NCBI GenBank assembly: GCA_044359885.1
Contig: JBIKLI010000266.1
Coordinates: forward strand, 1-6,180
Length of the DNA: 6,180 nucleotides
Direction: 5' to 3'
From: CAIOSQ01 sp044359885
GTDB lineage: Bacteria; Pseudomonadota; Alphaproteobacteria; CACIAM-22H2
Shown: positions 6,050 to 6,180 of the stretch, in pieces
Position numbering within the stretch: the stretch's first letter is position 1
Layout of the letters: every line of letters begins with the position of its first letter
Notes under the pieces: generated by a model
The model's input: only the letters and a program-made list of their open reading frames with translations
What the model was told of the DNA's origin: nothing
Database searches by the model: none
Program-made: the position numbers and the translations under genes

Positions 6050-6180
6050 ATGACCAAGCTCGACACGTCCCGCCGCCGTTTCCTGGTCGGCTCGGCCGCC
6101 GCCGTCGGCGGCCTTTCGATCGGCTTCCACATTCCCGCCGGCGACGCCGCGGCCCAGACCGCCGGCACGCCCGAGATCAA
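6050..6180 (+). CDS. Tat-exported molybdopterin-binding large subunit (IorB type), 5' end only
   Basis: Only the first 43 codons are in the window; the gene runs off the right edge. They encode a twin-arginine signal peptide. SRRRFL (residues 7-12) fits the S-R-R-x-F-L core and is followed by a hydrophobic Ala/Gly/Val stretch (about 13-26) and an AAAQ region (33-36) where cleavage is plausible. The frame stays open to the end. No molybdopterin domain is in view. The assignment rests on the signal peptide together with the position 20 nt after an IorA-type 2Fe-2S subunit, the usual order for this two-subunit family. In that family the large subunit carries the molybdenum cofactor and the active site and would act outside the cytoplasmic membrane. 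A different Tat-exported partner is possible but less likely. Confidence 0.82.
   Translation, partial: MTKLDTSRRRFLVGSAAAVGGLSIGFHIPAGDAAAQTAGTPEI

Overview
The window is GC-rich with strong GC bias at third codon positions. It reads as a piece of a high-GC proteobacterial chromosome, most likely alphaproteobacterial. That placement is an inference from base composition, from the Crp/Fnr subtype and from the gene families present; no rRNA or other lineage marker is here. There are six protein genes, the last cut by the right edge. I see no tRNA, rRNA, CRISPR array, insertion sequence or phage gene.

Left block (104-2487, minus strand): a Crp/Fnr-family transcription regulator followed 38 nt later by a GroEL-type chaperonin. 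The two are probably co-transcribed. The chaperonin keeps its ATPase residues and most of its substrate/GroES-binding residues, but it lacks the Gly-Gly-Met tail and no groES lies beside it, so it looks like an accessory GroEL paralogue. GC-rich hairpins follow its stop codon.

Middle block (2672-5338, minus strand): a gamma-glutamyltransferase-family Ntn hydrolase, then 36 nt later a D-2-hydroxyacid dehydrogenase. A perfect 16-bp palindrome fills much of the gap between them. The hydrolase has the catalytic threonine and its helpers, but several residues that hold the gamma-glutamyl group in true GGT are replaced, so its substrate is probably not glutathione.

Right block (5574-6180, plus strand): the small 2Fe-2S subunit of a xanthine dehydrogenase-family molybdenum hydroxylase of the isoquinoline 1-oxidoreductase (IorA) type. 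It is followed after 20 nt by the start of a second gene with a Tat signal peptide, very probably the molybdopterin-binding large subunit (IorB type).

The middle and right blocks are divergent across about 235 nt that include a conspicuous AT-rich island and two dyads, a likely shared control region. Taken together, a hydrolase, a 2-hydroxyacid dehydrogenase and a molybdenum hydroxylase could form a small catabolic set for an amide or N-heterocyclic compound, but this rests on gene order alone. I see no convincing wholly new system; the best leads are the altered GGT pocket and the regulator-linked, tail-less chaperonin.
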